Shown here piece after piece: positions 35,001 through 48,310 of a DNA stretch of 64,000 nt. Source of the DNA: Membranipora membranacea (lineage: Eukaryota; Bryozoa; Gymnolaemata; Cheilostomatida; Membraniporidae); contig OU612068.1 in NCBI GenBank assembly GCA_914767715.1, forward strand, positions 17,114,001 through 17,178,000, written 5' to 3'. The notes under the pieces are model-generated. The model searched no databases. It saw only the letters and a list, made by a program, of their open reading frames with translations, and had not been told where the DNA came from. The stretch's first letter is position 1; every line of letters begins with the position of its first letter. Both the position numbers and the translations under genes were made by a program.

Positions 35001-38000
35001 GCAGCTTATAACGGTAGCTAGTCTGGCTGACATTTTCCGGAAAAGGATTTGTGTCATCTGATAAATAAGTCTGAGAATGTTGCGCCGAGTTACGCCTGGT
35101 GCTAGCCTGCCAGCCAATTCCTGACATCTCCCATGATTGTAGTTTTAAAACATAATCTGTGAATCAGCAGTTTAAAAATCATCTTAATCTAAACCGATCA
35201 CTTTTAATAATTGTCGACTAATTCTAGCGTTGAGTGTCAGTTAATATACATGCGACTGGGCGACTTGGGATGACTAAACATTACTTGTAAACCAGCTCAA
35301 GGGTACTTGGCTCTTACTAAATACCATTCACTAAATGGACCAAGTGTACATCACTGACTTTTATAAGTGGTGCTTACAAGCAAAACCAAACTCCCAGAAA
35401 TGGTGCTGTTTCTATCGAATGTCTTACTGAATGAGCTTTTACGTGCCCATTTTCTTGTCATTTCTGGTTGTTTTAGGGTATGGCGAGTTAATCAACAGTC
35501 AACAATCAAGTGCTGGGGGGGGGGCCTAAAGCCATGATGCGCTATTAAAAACCCTTTCATTGACAAGTCATTATGATTAGCTTTTTTCCCAACAAACTAA
35601 TTGGTATATCACCCTGTATTTCATCTGATTCACATGTTATTGAGATTTTCTTCTATTTTGCAGAACTGATGGCTCAGGGACCAGAGGACTTGGATTTAAA
35701 TTCCAGATAACATCTTACACAGATGGTAAATTATCCGACTAATTTGGTCTAATTGTGGTTAACTAATATACTCCGAAATGTGCTGCTTAAAAGCTTTCTA
35801 CCACAAGACGGATGCAATTAATGTTGCATGGGTTCCCAGAGTTCCCACTGCTACCTGACATTTATTACAAGCCCATAAGCTAAAGATACAACATTCAACA
35901 CACTGCTGTATGCTGTATCTTTCCCACAGTATTGAGAAACAGGGGTTATGAAACGTTGTCTCAAAATAATAAGAAAACTCTATCTCCTCTTTGCCTATTA
36001 AATGCATTTTATTACTGCTTCAATTCCACATTATGATAAAACAAGACATCGGAGAAACTGTCTTCTACATCCCTTGCCTATTAAACATAAGAATACACTG
36101 CCCTGATGTCGGTCAAAAGTTCACAGCTTTATGCATATCTTCTCACTATGTCTCATGTAAACTTTTAAGGGAGTGATGTTATCTAAAAGTTTTTGTCATT
36201 TTTGGAACATTCTGTCAACAAACCGAAGGTACATAATAGATAGTAAGGGGACAAAAAAAACTTGAAAGCTAGTTAAACACCATTTCTATGCTCATGTCGA
36301 ACAGGATATGTTATGGTGTAGGCTGAGAATATATAATTATAATTTTCCACTTAACATAGTCTATCTTATCTTTTCATTCAAACGCTAAATTCAGGTTTGA
36401 GCGCTCCGACGTGGACCGGAGTTTTGGCTGACACAAGATCTCATCATCACTCATATTGAATTGAAAGTAGTTGACAGAATCTTAGATGCGTTTAGTGCCA
36501 GGCTTTTTACATGGGAACAAGTAGTAGAAATTCTGAACATTCTCTATGTGATGGACCTTTTGGAAGGATACCATCTTTCACCATCATCATTCACAACATA
36601 CCTTACTACCAAGTGCCTGCCTCTAGTTATATGTGGACATTGTAATATTGTGTTCCCAGTCCCACCAATGAACTCCCTCTCCATTCATAGGATCCACAGT
36701 CTACTGTATATAATAATACCCGATGCTGCATATGAAGGAATGTAGAAGCAATCGAAATCTTCTAACGCTTAAAATTGAATTTTTCTTTCAGATTTGTCTC
36801 CCTCGGACTGTACACAAAACTATTTCTACTGCTCTGAATCGAAGCGGTGTATCGAATCATATCTGATGTGTGATCGTATCAATCACTGCAGTAATGGTGA
36901 AGATGAGGAACGAGACGGTGAAAGCCAGTGTAACCCAACTAAAGAGGGTAAGTTAGGGTTGATACGCCTCTTGGAACACCCTGAAAATATTAGAGCCATC
37001 GTAGAATTTGACTAGTCACAAGTTAAGATAACTAAGGTGGTCATTTTTCTGCCGCTAGTGTGTGTTCAGGCAATCGCTGTCTGCATGAGAATTTGTGGTC
37101 AGTCGGTCACAGCATACCTAGCAAAACCTAATACCATACACAAACCTTAATCAAATATCATCTCACCAATTTTCCTGCCTTTCACAAACATTATTCCCTT
37201 GGCTCAGTAGACAGTTGAAGAGGGCGTTCAATATGGGTTCAATCCCCATTTTTTTCGAGTTTCTGGTTGAAACGTCGTCCTGTTTATCAAAGTTTTGATA
37301 ACGAAGAGGCTTTATAGACCAGTATTTTGTCGATGTTCTGGCGTGCCTCAAACAGGATTTTTTCTGTCTTTATCCTATGACAGCAAAAAAATAAACATAA
37401 TTTAAAAATAAGATTTTGACGAACATTAGCATGAAAGTAGTCTTCTCAATTTCAGATGAGGGCTCGAAAAAAGGTAAAATGATAAATATCAACGAGTTGA
37501 ATTCAATTGTAAAATTGGTAATTCACTTGCAGAGCGTGTGCTGTGATTTTTGATTTGGTTTTAGTGACGTTGGTAGTTCAGTTGACTTTCAAAACTTGAA
37601 TAATTGATTTTCACCATAGTAGACTTATTGAAGACCGATTTCCTGCTTGACAATGTGTTGTGCACTTTGAATTAGCTCTTGAAATATCCTTACATGTCAC
37701 AACACTGTTATGATAAGTTTTCTCTTTCACTTTTATCAAAGAAATTTAGATTAAACTTCCTAAAAGCAAATTTTTGCATCCAGCATGGAGCCAAACTACC
37801 ACGTTTGATATGTCAGATAAACTGAAATCTATGTTTACACCTTATAATGCTCCGATTACGCGTATATTACAGCATGATACATATACACAGAAAGCTCCCG
37901 GCTTACTTCAAATATTCAAGCAATCAGTGACAAAATCTCTCGTTTATATCAGTGTTGCTGTCAAGGCATCGGTCTCCCTGTCTAGCAAACATTTACAATG

Positions 38001-41000
38001 AACCCATCAGTCATCATATCAGCTTCATACATGCCATGCCAGCCTATTATCAATGGCACATGAATGCCATATATTTATTATTAGACGCAGTGTCAATTAG
38101 CCAAAATCTGCCTGATTGGCAAGGCAGTAAGCTTAATAACAGAGGTTAAAATTCATAACCTTTCATCAGTTATATATATATTTACAGCAAAGCACAATCT
38201 TATCTGAAACGAAATACCCGCATTCTTCTATCAAACTCATTTGATTTTAAATGTCATTTGAAATGTAAATAAACATGACACCTTTGGATCTTTGTACTTG
38301 AACTCCTTGAGATAATGTAATCCCTTTAATGTGCTTATTCTATTATTAGGCAATTTGCTTCATCATTGACATTTTCCTTATGAAAAAAATGTGTTCATGG
38401 CACCGTGCTCTCATTGCCAAACTGAAACTGTATTATCTGGTCGGTTTTTTTTTGTCACCAACATTAGGTATGCTCCGAGATTGAGTGATTGATTATACTG
38501 TTACATGAGTAGGGAATACCAAGAAGAAATATAAAAAATGAGTTAAGTAGAGTCTGACTTCTAGTGGATTAAAAAAATATCTTGTGATATTGAAATCAAA
38601 TGTCTGAGGAAGGAGCTTTTATCTGTTTGTTGTATTTTGTAGCTGGCATATGGCAGACTATACTATCTTTGGGTATAGCCGGTTTTGTTGGAATCATTCT
38701 AGGAGGGCTTATCGTGGTAATCCTGCTTATCGTCTGTATAGTGTGCACCTGCCGCAGGTAAACCTCCCTTTCTCTTCTGATTTGGATTTTATAACAATAT
38801 CACAAAAGTGATTAGTTTAAATCCAGAGTGCAATGATCGCTACATGCTGAGAGCTAATAGCTTGCAGTACGATTGGCGGCTGTCAGGTTGTTAAAATTTT
38901 ATGAAATGGTATTGCCAAAACTAAAGCCCTGAGAAATCTGACTGTCTAAACCAAAGCACTCAACAAGTTTATCATGATGTTTAAGGTATTGGCATAAATC
39001 TGTACCCAAAGCTGTATTAGAAATTTAATATTTTATCAACCAATGTTGTCTGCTCGTGTGAATTGTCTGTAGAGGAGCATACAACTTCCAAATGTAATGA
39101 ATATTTCATATCAAACATCTGATTATTATATACAACCTAAATTTCTCTAGATGTGGTAAAACTCCTGGAGAGACAGACCACAGGCAGAGTATACCTACAA
39201 GTACACATGGCAGTGTGGGAGGGGGACAACCCCAACCTATCATGGCCAAGGATGGTATCGCCTACCAACCGGGTAAGCTTTGAGATTGTTATGCAATGTT
39301 TTGACACATTAACCGAATCTGACAGAGCTCAACCTGTCGAGGGAAAGGCAATGCTCAAAAATGAAAAAAATTTATACAGTATATTTGTGCCATAATTTTG
39401 CTGGTTGAGGGGATTGAAGTTCAGTTCCTGAACTGGACTGTGTGAACGACTTAACCTCGCAAATTTTAACGAAACTTTTTGATCTACCTATATAGTACCT
39501 GGTTGACAGAGCCAACCAAATCTTTGTTGTGTTATCTCAAGTGGATGTAATTTCTAGTAGACTGGAGCCAATCAAGACATTATTATTACTGGTGGAGCTC
39601 TCAAGGTAGCAAAAACACCTCCCAGTCCCAGTCCTCTTTTTACCACAGGCTGTCAAACCCAAATGTTGGAGGACACCAAGAATTTCGAGCATGATTGAAA
39701 ATTCTTATTTCAAAATGTGCAATTGGGCAGTGAAACGGATTATGTTAAATTATAAAACACACAAATAAATGCTATGAGCTGCTTATTCATAAGTAAATTC
39801 ATGCTGAACAGTTTCCTGCTGTCTAGGAATTTTAATAGCTTGTGTGCTGTTTATTTTACTGAAAGTCACTGCATTCAGTGACTTTCAAACCCTGCTTCCC
39901 CCCGCCCCGCAGCTCTCACCTACATTGCAGCTACCACCCAGCAAGAGTATTTAATTTCAATATTCTTGATGTCACAATTTACATATTTAGATGAATTAGT
40001 TTCAGCATATCTTAAATATTATCTTCAATTAATACATTTTTGAAATTTAATTCCAAAAATGTTTGACCTATGAATTTAAATCCAGGAAATATTCATTCTA
40101 TTGTATAATTTTGCTTTCTGTAACCACAGCTTCAAAACCTTCTGCTGAAAGATTTTGCATCCCTACCATGCCAACAAAAACGCTTCTTTTAAACAAATAC
40201 ATACTCGGATTGAAGATCCGGCAGTTATTTTTTTGATCGAAAGACGATATTTCATTGCCTCAGCTGACAACTATGATGGCTATTGGAGCACTTTTGGGAA
40301 ATTTAGAAAACAATAAATGATATAAATGTGATGATGATGATAATGACTTTGTGGATAACCTTCCAAAACATGCATTGTGAAGACGATACACATCATATAA
40401 GAACGTATCAGAAAGAATGGAGCAAATTAAAAATACTATCAGTTCTAAAACGCAGTATTGATATGCAAAATCATACACCATATTTGTAAAAGATCGTCTT
40501 TGATAGTGCTTCGGTGTGGTTCTAGTAGAATGTATAATTGTATGATCTTGATATTGGTTCACATGGTAATAAATTATTTACTTTCTCCCTTTTAGTTCCG
40601 CAGTCACAGCCTCATATGAACCCTCAGATGATGCAGAATACATTAAATCATCAGTATCCCCAAGCTAACGGCTCAGCAGGATACTCCGTCATGGGTTCAG
40701 TCAACCAACAGCAACAAATGCCTCATCAAAGGTCTGTAGTTACGGTACAGATGTTCAGTTTGGTACACGAGATGTCAGTATACATTTCCATTTGGTTGAT
40801 TGATCAATACTGGCTCGCTTTAAAACTTTGTCCAAAGTTGATTTTCAGCTGTTTGATTAAGAATCAAATTTATTGATGACACCTATCATCCTTTCAGTCC
40901 TTCTTTTGAGAAAATCTGATTTGAGCTTGACTTAGACAGAAATCACAATCATGTCTCCAATAAAGCCACCAGCTTATAAGGAAAGTGTCTCCTTGTTCTA

Positions 41001-42139
41001 AAGTACAAAATAGATCTTCTTATTTCTAAGCAAATTTCAGAGTTGTCCTCTCCAACTCAATCGATCATTTTTCAGCCTTCTAATATTGATATTAATTATA
41101 TTTCTATAGGGGTTACATGGTTGCTGATGGTCAGAGTATCCACCCCGCAATGGAGATGCAGCAGATGCCACACCAATCTCACTTACAGCATCATCCACAC
41201 CACGGCGTCATGTCACTGCAGCAACACAATCAGCCAATGATATCACCGGCAGCCCCAGCTATGGGCCCACCTGCTGTCGGAATGTATAATAATTATAACT
41301 CTCCGTTCCATATGGCAGGGCGAGCAGAATCTCACTCTTATAGCAGCGGCTATTCATCTCAACAGGTAATAAATTACAAAACATAAGCATTATAACCCTG
41401 TCTGCAAATCATTAGCTGGTAGTGGCTCTCTGGCTTCCAAGGCTGGTGGGAATGGAAAAACATTGTGTCGGGTCTAAGCAGCCACCCCTCATGTCTGAAT
41501 ATGAAAGCTTTGGGCACAACTCTGGCAAGATTTGATCAGTCCCAAATCCCAATTTTGTTTCTGTGTTTTGCACTGTCCTTGTGATATGTTGAGACAGCCC
41601 TCCCATTGTATCGTATCGGCCAACTGTGGAGTAATGGTCACATAATACTGCAATTAATGTGACTTGGTGTTTTAGACCGTTATAGTAGCGTGTAGTAATT
41701 ACTCAAAGTCAAATTTCCATTGCTAGATCTTATCCATGTTCTGACGCAGCACATGATTTACTAGCAATTTTGACACATGAGCAGCCTACATCGTTTTTAA
41801 CACAGTAAATTATTGTTATATACATGTTCATCATTAGGCTCTTCGGCCTCGAACACTATTACTTCATTTTTCCTTTAATATAAATGGCCTCGCACTGTTT
41901 AAAAAAAGTTTATCACGACAAACTAAACTAGCCTCATAATCACATTTTCTTCTCTTCAGCAGGGACCAGCTGCAGGAGGCTTTCAGCCCATGCACACCAA
42001 ACCTATAATGCCACAGCGAGGCTACACACCCACTACGGGGAGCAGCCACTCGTCCCGCTCCCGCTCAGAAAGCAGTATGAACTATTCTAAAAATGATCAT
42101 CTAACCAATGATCGCACAAGGTTACCAGTGAACTTGTAA
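29030..42139 (+). CDS. CUB + LDLa single-pass membrane protein
   Basis: Eleven exons in phase: 29030-29132, 33130-33383, 34732-34820, 35664-35725, 36792-36947, 37456-37473, 38643-38757, 39151-39272, 40596-40731, 41110-41365 and 41960-42139 (1,491 nt, 496 aa). A signal peptide (~1-30) is followed by a CUB domain (~38-168; Cys in VDCGTQ, SQECQITF, NGVCTDALYIYD, NGLCGSD). Next come an LDLa module (~174-215; CTQNYFYC, KRCIESYLMCD, HCSNGEDEERD), a membrane helix (~231-261) and a 230-residue cytoplasmic tail rich in Gln, His, Met and Pro, ending in Ser/Arg-rich repeats. Extracellular CUB-LDLa pairs occur in NETO and LRP-type receptors. NETO has two CUB domains and this protein has one, so orthology is not claimed. 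The first intron is 4 kb. A polyadenylation signal AATAAA lies at 42221-42226. Confidence 0.85.
32722..32848. repeat. Inverted repeat in intron 1 of the CUB-LDLa gene
   Basis: The arms CATTAATTTTACTATAAATG with GGCTCTCAGACTCG and the inverse CGAGCCTGAGAGCC with ATATAGTAAAATTAATG enclose about 40 nt. It is likely a small fold-back element. Confidence 0.65.
32835..33126 (+). repeat. Tandem duplication before CUB exon 2
   Basis: The blocks at about 32,835-32,980 and 33,000-33,126 are near-identical: CCTGTCTCTCTC, TAATCTGTCTGTCATGTCAT, GGCATATCACGATTACAACC and CTGTCTCGTTT occur in the same order. The second copy supplies the pyrimidine-rich tract and ends three bases before the acceptor AG at 33128-33129. 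Confidence 0.8.
37190..37260 (+). repeat. Possible tRNA-derived SINE head
   Basis: CCTTGGCTCAGTAGACAGTT resembles an A-box and ATGGGTTCAATCCCCAT a B-box T-arm at nearly tRNA spacing, within an intron of the CUB-LDLa gene. It is degenerate. Confidence 0.4.
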
Positions 42140-43297
42140 CACAGTCATAGAACTTAGAGTTGTCCTCTCCATGTTTCCAATGGTTTGGAAAACTGCTGTA
42201 ACCCGCAATCAAAATTTATAAATAAAATGATACTCCTTCATATTAATTATTTTATGTCTATCATCAGCAAGTATGCATTTGCTTCTTTATTATGAAATAG
42301 CTGTTCCCTCTCCTACTACATAAATGCATTTTTGAAATACCACTTCTTTTTGAACAGACTTCTTTACTGCTCTTATTTTATTGGTGACGACTTTCCAATA
42401 TTTTGACTTACCTTTTTCTATAAAAGTTGAGATATTTTTGTACTGACAACGATATTAGCGGTACAATTGACGTTGTGCTTCCCCAAAAACTCAAATTATA
42501 GTGATTACCATGTCAGAGCCAGGGCCTTACACATACTTTAAATAGCTTTAAAATGTGTATTTTCAGGCGCTGCTCATTTTTCTATTTCTGTTTCAAACCC
42601 ATCATGTATCTACACAACCAGCAACAGGTTTAATATTTGAGCCATTTTCCTAGCTCAATCTCTCACATGATATTTTCACCAGTGTAAGAGGTGTATCTGA
42701 GCCCATCCCTCACTGTTTCCAGTCACTAATTTCTATGGTACTTAATCTCAAAGAATTACCTGTTGCTTGTCACTCAATCTAGTCCAAGTTTTTTTAGACT
42801 CTTTTGTAAACTAGATAGGTAGCCTCTGTTGTTCTAGTAGGTTTTTTGCTGGACGTATAATAACAATTATATAGTATATAAATCAAGTATAAATTATGTT
42901 GTAAAAATGACTTGTTATTACCAATATTGATGCTGTACAGTTGTCATGTCGATAGTGAATAAAAAATAAATCATAAAACAATATATATGGATGTCGTATA
43001 AAGGCCATATTTCAAATCAGATCAGATCACATTGTAAAAAGCAGCAGCAGTATCAGCTCATAAAAAAACTAAATAATTAACAAAACCTATAAACCCAGAA
43101 AATACTTCACTATCCTGATTTGTGTAGCGAATAGTGATTGAATCTTCCAACTTGGTAATTAGATAAAGAGGTCAGAATCAAGTTGGTTAAATTGCGTAGA
43201 TGTAAAGTATCACTTCAAAATTTGGATTTATGTGGATCTGCAAATGTGGCTAGTGCCCTGAAGAGAGGCGGTACACATTTCCAGTCTCTCGGAGATT
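42140..43297. other. Convergent 3' regions
   Basis: 3' region of the CUB-LDLa gene (AATAAA at 42221-42226) meeting the 3' end of the GPCR gene. AT-rich; no gene or clear repeat seen. Confidence 0.6.
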
Positions 43298-46200
43298 TTA
43301 CACAGTTGTAGTGTAACCTTTCAATTCTGGTTTGTTGTCTTGAGGAGGTATTGGATTGTTGTTTGTGGTCTGCTTAGTCGAGTGGCGGGCCTCATCTGCC
43401 TCTGTTGTGGATGTTCTCTGGCTCTTAATAGATCTGGAGTTACTCATAGAGTTTCCAGAAAATCTTTTGCTCAAGCTGAATGTGCTTGTTCGGGTTGACG
43501 AATACGATTTTCTACTGCGACGGAAATCACCCTTCTTGAATAGGTTTAATACAGTTTTGGTCAGCACATATGACATAAAAATGAAGATCCCCTGTGATGC
43601 GTTAAGGATAATGAAAATATAGTTCAGAGCTTGACTATCTATGAATGCTGTCAGTGCTGCAGTAATCCATGGTAACCCCATAACCACTATGAGCTTCAGC
43701 GCTAGGTAGAAACGTTCTTTTAGTCCCGGATTCACCATTTTAGTCTGACGCGCTGCTTCCACAATAGCTACTATAGATACGATGTATAAAACGATATTTA
43801 TGAGTAGGAGTAGAAATATGGGAGCTAAAAAGTAGACCAGCAAACCATACTTAGTGTTAATCCAGCAAGTTTTTGCTCCAAAAGCAGGCTCTATTTTGAC
43901 CTTGTCTGACTCTGCATATGAAGTTGCTACAAGCCCAGCAATGGTGAAAAGAAGAGGACAACCCCACGCGTATAAACTGTACCAGATAAATTTCTTCTTG
44001 TTTCTGGAAGAAGTTAATGTTGCCTTCAGCATCCCAGCCACATCAAAAGCCATTACGTTAGTCCAGAAAAAAGCTGCTAGAAAAAAATACTGCTGACAAG
44101 CTGCGAGCGCGGCGCAAGTAGAACGATTTACTGTCTCATCCTCTGCCTCAATGAAGATGGAGATCAGGAAAAGCAGGAGAGCAATAAATAATGAAGAGAT
44201 GAGGCACATAACGATAAGTCCTGGGACGTTTCTTAAAGGTTTAAATACAGCATATAGAGTCAGGTGTACCAATATGCAAATCAGGGAGAGAATTACTAAT
44301 ATGACTGTCAGAATAGTGCTCGGGATAATCCTTCCATAGTCATACTCTGAAACGCTGCCTGGGTTCTTCAGAAGGCATACATAAACTCCTCCGTCCTGTT
44401 CTACATAGTCCTTACTACTGATATTTTCAGAAGGGATTGAGGTTAGCTCATCTTTTATCTCATACTCTGAATAAAACTCCCAAATTTTACACTCTTCGCC
44501 ACTGGGAAGCTGAACAACAGGGTCGGCTGAAGGGTCAGCCAAACACCCCTGAAAGGGCTTGTATATCTGACCTTGTGGACAAGAAAATTTCCCCTCGTCA
44601 CATGCTTTGAGTTTATCCATGCCTGCGACTATCTGCTGATTAACACATGAGAGAGTGTTCAGGTTAACCAATGAGTCAAACCCTCTACCCGGTGTGATGC
44701 TATTGAGGGCGAGTGGGGGTACACACCGAACTTCAGGGTCATTATTGCACTCAGCACACCAACTGTTTCTACAATGACAAACATTATTTGCTATAATTTA
44801 TCTACAATTAAAATAATTTCCATAAGATATAGAGTGTGCAGTCAAATTGGTGGGAGGCAGATTCATCGTTTTTGTGGTTTGTTGTGATTGATGATGGTGC
44901 TGATATTGATCGACCTGGTACTAGACGACAATAACTACGGTTAAACCAATGAACTAGGTTTAGTTCATTGGTTTACAAGTGTTGACAACTTCAAACCATT
45001 TTTAGCCAATTCAGTCTCTACCCCTAGAATAGTCTTATTCTATACCTCACCATTCGATATTGCATACTATGGTGTAGCCATTGCGAAATAATATCAAAAT
45101 GTATACTCAAGTCGATTGCAATTTTACAATGAATAATACTGTCGTCTATTCACAACATTAAGTTGGTAATGCTCACCTGTATCCTGGGTAGTCTGTTGTT
45201 CCATCCCTCTTGTCCTTGTAGACATAAGAAGCAGGCTCAGTGACACATTTACCTGATATCTCGTCTGACGATTCTGGCGGACACGAGGAGATAACTTCAG
45301 GATTACATTCGTGAAACAGTGGTCTATTGCCCTCATCATACAACACATATTTAAATATACATTCGACCCCCGAATCCCTGTAATACACAATATAAGAAAG
45401 ACAATATAATATAATTATTGTGAAAGTAATGAGATTGCCACTTTCAAAAATCCACATGTTTTTTTTGCCTTTCTTGATCATATTATTCGTCTCCATGACT
45501 TTGTTTGGTAAATTAAGTTGATATATATACTGGGTAAATATTATATATTAAGTTTATATGCTCCAATATATAAACAGCGCATCTGTTCAATTAGGAGCTG
45601 GCTTTGAAAATAAGTTGGATTTTTTCTGGTATAGATCACAATGTTCATCATTTGTGAAACTAGAGACCATGGGATAGTGCATAATTACATATCGGCCCAG
45701 TCTTGAAGATGTTATCCTTACTCTGTGATGTTATCCGTAGTACATTAGCATTTGTGGATAGCGAGTAAGTTTATTAGATAGATCTGGTATTTTTCTAAAA
45801 TCATGACATTTCTACCACAATTATCTGATAAATATTATGATGAACTTTCCGACTGAAATGTTTGTAAGTAGTGAGAGTAACAAATGTATAGTGCACGTAT
45901 TTAGGATAGCATTACTCAGTGATGTATATATTACGCAAAGCCAGTTATTTCCCATCATTGTACCTAATGTTTGTTTGATGACCTAAATGATTTGTAACAT
46001 AGGCGGGCAAAAAGCATAATATCACATACTCTGTGATAATATCTATAGACCGCACCCTACGATAATATAATATATATATTATGACTCGGAGATTTCGAGG
46101 TCCTGTGCTCCAGATAGCCCAACAGCACACCACACCTCTAAATCTCCGAGTTAACATTTTGGAAGCATCATAATGATGTTGTGCTAGTTTCAATGATGCT

Positions 46201-48310
46201 AATGGGGAAATGATGTTGCTGTTACTGATAAATTATGTCTAAATGCAAGAGAGCTAATATGTTACAGCATTGATTTCACAAACTGAAGTAATGGGATTTT
46301 CCAAACAAACATGAAAACATTGCGGATTGCTGATTACATTACTGAGTAGGGTGCCTGGGCTCAGCGTACTAATTTCGCAGATGTAACATTTCGGTTGAGG
46401 AATAGGCTAAGTATAAAGTACATGATATACTATAATATATCATATATATTATATATATACTAAATATAAGAATATATCCTTAGTCTGTGAATATATACTA
46501 TAAACCCTTACACTGTTGTGTGTTTCAGGGCTTGCTTGTTACATAAAAATATCAAATGTCTTGCATAAAGTTTTACGAACACCTGAACTGGATTGTAAGT
46601 ATCATAATTGGCGCTGAAGAAAGGCAACTTCTGACAACACACCTTGTAATGCCGATGGCAGGTAGAGTGAGAAAGGATATCCCACCCTCTTACTACAACT
46701 CGAGAAGAAAGGGAAAAAAATGCACAAATGCGATCTAGTTTTTTCTACCCTGACATAAAATATAATGCTTCATACTTACACAAAAGAGCCACTTTTCAGC
46801 ATTTCATATAACATAAGGGATGATGTTTCCGTATCTTTGTAGTCATTATCTGTTTGACAGAATACGCTCATGGTTACTGCTGCTGAGTTATCCTCTCCGT
46901 GACATTGTGCACAGTGGGAATTCTTGTAAAGCAGTCCGGAATCCTCTCCTCTTACCATCAAATTCACTGTAAAACAACGAGAGGTGAAAGACAGATAAGC
47001 CCATGTATTACAATTTCAAATCATTTAGTAATTTATAGTATTTTGAGTATCTTACTTTACTTATATAGCAGTTATAAAAGCATTTATATGAAAGGCTTAA
47101 CCTTTGCGTGTCTCATAGGAATAATCAATTAATATTTTCAAAGTACTCACAATTTACCAAATTTGAACCGGATCTTTAAGTGAAAACAAAACTTCTTAAG
47201 CTTTCAATTAGTGGGAATCTTTGCCAAATTTCCCATGGTGATAATATGAAATTCGTTGGAATTTTTTCTGTCTCAAAACTTTTGATAGACCTTTCACTGT
47301 TACAATGGTATTTTGATGTTACAGATTGAATAAAGACAGCATGCGATTTTGACCAAGCCCTTGTAGCCAACCTCATACCAGCATAGTCATTTATAACAAT
47401 TATGTGGGATTGGGAAAGGATGGGGTTAACTGACTAATTGACCCATCCCAAAATCATAATTATAGAAAGAAAAACCAAGGTGTATTTTTAACAGTAAAAA
47501 CTTTTCGTCTACATCAGTCAAACGCAGATACAGGTGCCCGTATATCAACATAAACCTGTTCATGTAGCCTGTCTTGATGAGCTTTGTTAGGTTGGGGAGA
47601 GGAACGTCCTCCCCCCACCGAACAAAGCTCGTCAAGACCAGCTACTGTCCATGATGCACCTCTTATAGCCAGAAAAAACCAATGATAATAGAATAAGAAC
47701 GCTGCCTTGTGGATTGTTCGTAGATCAGTTAGAATGCTTATTCTTCAGGAAAGAAGCCCAAGAAAATAACTTTGCCCTGCAATGCTTTGTTACCAGATCA
47801 GTTCAGATAAACACAAGCCTTTAGATGAAATAGGGATTTTCTAGGGCCTGTCATACTTCCATGAATTTACTGCTCTTCATAACTTATTCACTGACCTACA
47901 TAATATATTTATGATTATCTGTCACATGTCCACTTACCTCCATTCATACAATTCTGTTGACTGTCTGTACCGGCTCCTTCAGGGCAGGATGTTATGAGTG
48001 ACACCCATCCAAAGTTACCTCCGATCAAAACCTGTTGACATTCCACATTCTCCTCTGGAACGGCAGCGACAGGGGAGGATAAAGGCTCCACATCAGGGCA
48101 GCAATCATTGTAATAGTGACATATATCATCACAGTAGCAGTTTGTCACATAGTCGGCGCATTGAGTACAACTTGTGTAGCGCTGACATTCTAAATCTGGG
48201 TCAGCAGGTGATTCCGCACATGGATCACCGCCATCATAGTCATAGGCATACTGAGCATGGGTGAGATGATATGTCACTGCACTTAGTGCTAACATGTACC
48301 ATAACAGCAT
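43298..48310 (-). CDS. Methuselah-like class B GPCR with somatomedin-B-like N-terminus
   Basis: Four minus-strand exons: 47938-48310, 46780-46966, 45177-45377 and 43298-44768 (2,232 nt, 743 aa), in phase throughout. The ATG at 48310-48308 starts a signal peptide (MLLWYMLALSAVTYHLTHA). A Cys-dense module at ~31-71 (CTQCADYVTNCYCDDICHYY then DCC) looks like somatomedin-B. A long Cys-rich ectodomain follows (NSHCAQCHGEDN, NSWCAECNND). The seven-helix core (~399-665) is of secretin/adhesion type: HLTLYAVFKPLRNVPGLIVM, CQQYFFLAAFFWTNVMAFDV, FIWYSLYAWGCPLLFT, GLPWITAALTAF. No GPS cleavage motif is visible, as in the Mth group. The ~80-residue tail is Ser/Thr-rich. The ligand is unknown. The module order is confident; the subfamily name is by similarity. 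Confidence 0.88.
44942..44976. repeat. Palindrome
   Basis: AAACCAATGAACTA is followed after three bases by TAGTTCATTGGTTT, in an intron of the GPCR gene. A member or cousin of the short palindromes elsewhere in the window. Confidence 0.6.
46083..46153. repeat. Inverted repeat
   Basis: ACTCGGAGATTTCGAGGT and ACCTCTAAATCTCCGAGT pair around a ~35-nt loop in a GPCR intron. Confidence 0.6.
47570..47640. repeat. Inverted repeat with G/C-rich loop arms
   Basis: GTCTTGATGAGCTTTGTT and AACAAAGCTCGTCAAGAC pair, with inner arms GGTTGGGGAGAGGA / TCCTCCCCCCACC extending the stem. A relative with the same AAGCTTTG core is at about 13,220-13,295. Confidence 0.65.

Noticed and set aside
43356-44339. Several plus-strand open frames
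   Set aside because: Antisense shadows of the long GPCR exon.
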